Below, piece after piece: positions 60,348-64,000 of a DNA stretch of 64,000 nt. The stretch is from assembly GCF_011397635.1 (NCBI RefSeq), contig NC_064770.1, forward strand, positions 24,597,603 to 24,661,602. The letters are read 5' to 3'. A program made the translations under genes and the position numbers. The notes beneath the pieces were generated by a model. That model was not told the origin of the DNA and ran no database searches. It saw only the letters and a list, made by a program, of their open reading frames with translations. This DNA comes from Epinephelus fuscoguttatus (Eukaryota; Chordata; Actinopteri; Perciformes; Serranidae). Every line of letters starts with the position of its first letter. Position 1 is the stretch's first letter.

Positions 60348-60793
60348 AATTCTTCGAATGGCCACTTGGGGCTGGCTCCAGAAGCCAGTCAGTCCCCATA
60401 GACCCCAATGTTACAATGCCCACTTTTACAGCAGGGGTAAACATGTTTACAGCCTGGTACAAAAACAGTTTTGGTCTCTGTTGCTAACGTTCCTGTCCAT
60501 GACAACTGTTCAGGAGTGAATATCTATATAAGTCACCAACATTTCATTAAGGCTTAAAGTTACGCATAATTAAGGCCAGGCTGCTTTGAGTGACAGTGTT
60601 CTTGGCTTCTCATTTAGATCCACCCTGCGGTCCTCCACGGTGCCAGCCTCTCGCCCAAATATGGTCATTTCTGGCTCCAAAGAAAAACCAAAATGGTGAC
60701 TACCGAAATGCCGAACTTGAGGCTTAAAACTGGAGTCCACAAACCAGTAGGTGACATTATGGTGCCTACGTCCACTATTGTTACAGTCCACGA
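60348..60793 (+). mobile_element. teleost interspersed repeat, longer copy
   Basis: The copy runs from AATTCTTCGAATGGCCACTT through GGCTGGCTCCAGAAGCC, ATGTTTACAGCCTGGTAC, TTTGAGTGACAG and CTTGAGGCTTAAAACTGG to a TTACAGTCCACGA end. The second half matches the fragment at 30090-30238 in the same order. The ending also recurs in isolation near 36408 and 47712 as TACAGTCTATG. Class uncertain, non-coding. Confidence 0.65.
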
Positions 60794-62391
60794 TTCCAAC
60801 CCACAAACAGTGAAGTGCTCTTTTATATTACCACTGTAGCTAGCTAGTCCAAAGTCTCGCCCAAAGTTTCCTTATCACCCCTGGGAAGGAAAAGAGACTG
60901 GGTTTATGATTTTTTTTAACATATATTTGGCATGTAGTGATCAATTAACACTGAGGTAAAGGATTAAAACTGGGAAATTACTTTTTCATTTCACTGGGTC
61001 TTTAAATGGTTCCATTTGTGCAGACTGGCCTTGATTTCCTCCACTGGTGAATCTCTGTTGAGATGCTCTAAGTGATGTCACCAGCTGAGATTTTAAAATT
61101 AGTGTGGGAACACATCACACTATTTTGTGAAGGGAAAGTTGACATCATATGACATTTAGGGAAATTGATTGCACTTTGATTAAAACCATAATTTGTATCA
61201 ATCCTCTCATCGAAATATCAGCAAAAAAGTGAACACTCTTTGTTCCTAAATTGTGGAACTTTTCCTTCGACATTAGGGGTCTAATGGAAATGATGACACC
61301 AGTAAGTTGAGCTGCCTACTCTGGTATTGCCTTGACTTAAGATACTGGACCATTCTTCACACACTGTCTTATGTTTTAACTGTGAATTTAACTCAGTTTG
61401 ATAGAAACCTCATGACATTTTTGCCAGATTAATGTTTTTTAATATTCTGACTTGTGATGTCATCACTACACACACATCAGCAGTAATAATAATAATGATA
61501 TTGATGGTGAAAGGGAGGAGAGCTCCCATTCATTTATTCATTTATAGACTTTTGTGTCAAGCTCAGCAAGGTCTTGGTTTTAACAGTTATAATATATTAA
61601 CTGAAAATGAATTTAATATAAATGGAATAAGTGGGTGGCAATACAGTTTGAGAGTAGAACGTACATGTGTGTAAATACTGCAGTAGGTGCTAAGTGCCTC
61701 TTAATTATATCTGAAAACTGTACTATGAACTCATGTAAACGCCGTGATGACTGTTCTTAAACTCACAATGCTCTTAATTGTCAACTGTCTTTACGACTGT
61801 ATTGGTCAGTATGAACATTTGTCTTACAGTGTCCTGTTAGTAGTGTTGGTTATTCAGGGTTTTGCATTAATTTACAGTATTTGTTTATCACCGTGCTCTT
61901 TTTTCTGATTTATTGAACGGACGTTTCTGCTGACTTTCACCTTTAAACCTCACTGACACTTGATTCACTTCTTTGGTTGCTGTTGGACTAGTTGTTCAAG
62001 CCGTTAACGTGAGTTTTAATTATTACCAGAGGTGCTGCTCTCAATATTACTGTGTAACATCACATGTAGAAAATCATTTTGTCTGTTTGTTGTATTAATT
62101 TGTGTAACCAAGGTGCGAGTAGTAAGGATACTGTCAACTTAATGACAATAGAAATGACGTTATTTACCAGATGAGCTCCTCCACTGTTAGGTTTCAGACC
62201 TTTTTGCTGTCTCACACACTTCCTGTTCTCAGTTACACCATATATTTGAGTGTCAGTGAATTATATACCTGCGTAAAGAGAGACCAGAAAGTTTTTGGTG
62301 TCAAACACTTAATTTTTTTTGCATTCTGGTGATTTTTTTATGCACCAATTTGTGCTTTTTCTCAACCAATATATGGTATAAGTGTCTTTAA

Positions 62392-62397
62392 AATAAA
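62392..62397 (+). terminator. slc25a17 poly(A) signal, candidate distal
   Basis: AATAAA is followed within 30 bases by a T-rich GTCATGTTTTTAT stretch. It is the best-looking signal downstream of slc25a17 but lies 3 kb from the stop codon. Confidence 0.4.
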
Positions 62398-62540
62398 GCC
62401 CTCAGCTGTCATGTTTTTATCAAGGGGGATAAATGCATGCTGCAAATATTAAGGGGGACAATTCCCCTGCATTCCCCCCACAAATTGTACACCCATGGCA
62501 GCTACAAAATTAATTATGATGGCTAATGTTCCTTATTAAA

Positions 62541-62815
62541 TTCATTCATTCATTTTCTAAAATGTGGCTGAAGCCTATCCCATCTGGCTTTAGGCAAGAG
62601 GCAGGGTACACCCTGTACAAACTGCCAGACTATCACAGGGTTGAGACATAGAAACAGACAGCCATTCATGCTCACACTCACACCTACAGGCAATTTAAAT
62701 GTGTCACCAGTTACCCTGCATGTCTTTGTACTGTGGGAGGAAGCTGGAGTACCCAGAAAAAAACCCACACTAAGGGGAGATCATGTAGACTCCACACAGA
62801 AGGGCCTCAGGTGGC
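62541..62815 (-). mobile_element. tRNA-type SINE, 5'-truncated and diverged, minus orientation
   Basis: Read on the minus strand, the sequence shows the same order as the other three copies (GTGTGGAGTCTACATGATCT, TCCCACAGTACAAAGACATG, GTGTGAGCATGAATGG, TGGGATAGGCT, then an AATGAATGAAT tail) with many substitutions. The tRNA-like head is missing or unrecognisable. Confidence 0.8.
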
Positions 62816-62847
62816 TTTATGTTAACAATACATGGCCAGTAAGTGGG

Positions 62848-63205
62848 GGTGAGAATCACCAGAGACTGATACAATAACAAAACAATATTACTATGGTTTT
62901 AAATGCTTTGCGATAAAATATATTTGAAATTTTTTCTTACATTTTTTCACCTACCAATCATGTCCCCAAAAAGAAAACTTTGTCAACATCTGTTTTCTCT
63001 TTTAAGATGAAGTTTCCAGTCTGTTCATCTCACTTCAATCTTTTTTACTGCAGCAAAATGTATCCAGTTGACGGAGAAAGCAATTGATTTCATTATTCTA
63101 GCATGCTGCCAAAAGTTTAATTTGCAATAGTAATAATTTATATTTGAAAAATTATACTTGCCATCTGTGTATCGATATAATGTTGGTCTACAAAATATCA
63201 CCACT
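62848..63205 (+). mobile_element. teleost repeat relic shared with 43516-43905
   Basis: It shares the ordered words described for 43516-43905, including GATTTCATTATTCTAG and CAAAAGTTTAATTTG. It begins close to the truncated SINE and is non-coding. Confidence 0.5.
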
Positions 63206-64000
63206 AGGCTGTAGTGATTTTTTTCCCCACCACTCCTACCAGTACGGCAGAAAAATTGAAACTGCTGCGAGAAAACTGCAAAAGCTGGTGATATACAGTG
63301 TGTGAAAAAGCAGAAACCTCTGCACAAAGAAAATATCACTAACTCAGGTGAGGCAAAGGGACAGCATGAACCTCATTTAATAGTTGAGGAGCTGAAAGCT
63401 GGTGAATGTGTCATTATTCATTATAAAATAACGACAAAGGCAATAATTACTAGATGACACAGTGCACATTCATAACTTTTATCTCACAATGACATCTTGT
63501 TTTTTTCAAACGTAGCTGTATGGTAATAATTATTTATTATGCGCATTCCTTTTTGAAATTGTTAAGGACCGTAATAAAATACTACCAATGTTTTGAACGG
63601 AACAGTTTACATGAAAGAAACTTTGTATCTGTGGACACAATATTTGCTTTAAGTTATCTTCATTTATTTACATCACAGTGTTTTAAACACATTGCTTTCT
63701 AACTTTGTTTCAATTAACAAACCACTGGTTGGGGTTTGAATTATTATTATTATAACAATAAAGTGTGAGAAACAATATTAAATGGTGCTTACCTGCTGTT
63801 TTATTTCAATTCACCACATGCAAGATGAAAAAGATGCTGCAGTTCTTACTGCTTAACAACAACAACAACAAAAAAAAGAAAAAGCACCAGAGAATCGCGT
63901 GGAGATGATCAGTGATACAAAAAGAGACTGTAAAACTGTAAACATCTAAAATTCCAACGTACTTTGGTTAATAATCCTCCATTGGAGGTTTGAACTGACA
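63206..64000. other. right-hand flank, no gene recognised
   Basis: AT-rich sequence holds a single AATAAA at 63757-63762 with a GTGTGAG downstream, and an AAC-repeat at 63857-63873. No exon or known element is recognised. Confidence 0.6.

Larger units (their letters stand above)
59372..62397 (+). other. slc25a17 3' UTR / downstream flank
   Basis: No coding region follows. Canonical AATAAA hexamers occur at 60208-60213 and 62392-62397. The latter is followed by a T/GT-rich stretch (GTCATGTTTTTAT) and is a credible cleavage region, which would make the 3' UTR about 3 kb and include two repeats (59642-60102 and 60348-60793). A shorter transcript is equally possible. Between 60800 and 62390 I see AT-rich unique sequence only. 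Confidence 0.5.

Overview
This is nuclear DNA from a ray-finned fish, most likely a percomorph teleost. The evidence is spliced genes with GT-AG introns, long dinucleotide and tetranucleotide microsatellites, many fish-type tRNA-derived SINEs and hAT-like MITEs, and gene order shared with human 16p12.2. No prokaryotic operon, CRISPR array, rRNA gene or virus-like gene is visible. No new biological system was found. The interest lies in gene order, candidate regulatory sites and a dense, well-dated layer of mobile elements.

Layout. Positions 1-24,800 hold the 5' two thirds of mosmo on the minus strand: coding exon 1 at 23,833-23,938 and exon 2 at 6,812-7,024. The last coding exon lies beyond the left edge. 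The 16.8-kb first intron is packed with foldback repeats, hAT-like MITEs, a SINE and a Harbinger-type Myb fragment. Positions 24,800-27,170 are intergenic, with a 178-bp tandem repeat. Positions 27,467-36,169 hold all 14 coding exons of uqcrc2 on the minus strand (459 aa). Positions 39,740-46,996 hold an 11-exon BTB-BACK-Kelch gene on the minus strand (620 aa) that I cannot assign to a named family member. Positions 50,181-53,170 hold the two-exon gene anks4b on the minus strand (431 aa). Positions 55,367-59,371 hold the nine-exon slc25a17 on the plus strand (315 aa), head to head with anks4b. The remainder, to 64,000, is 3' flank with repeats.

Roles. The genes do not form a pathway. mosmo damps Hedgehog signalling through Smoothened. 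uqcrc2 is a core subunit of respiratory complex III. The kelch gene should be a Cullin-3 substrate adaptor. anks4b is a brush-border scaffold. slc25a17 is the peroxisomal nucleotide-cofactor carrier. Human 16p12.2 carries UQCRC2, MOSMO and ANKS4B, whereas SLC25A17 is on 22q13, so the window spans a junction between two ancestral blocks. All exon limits were read by hand from splice signals, reading frame and homology, and every gene closes in frame.
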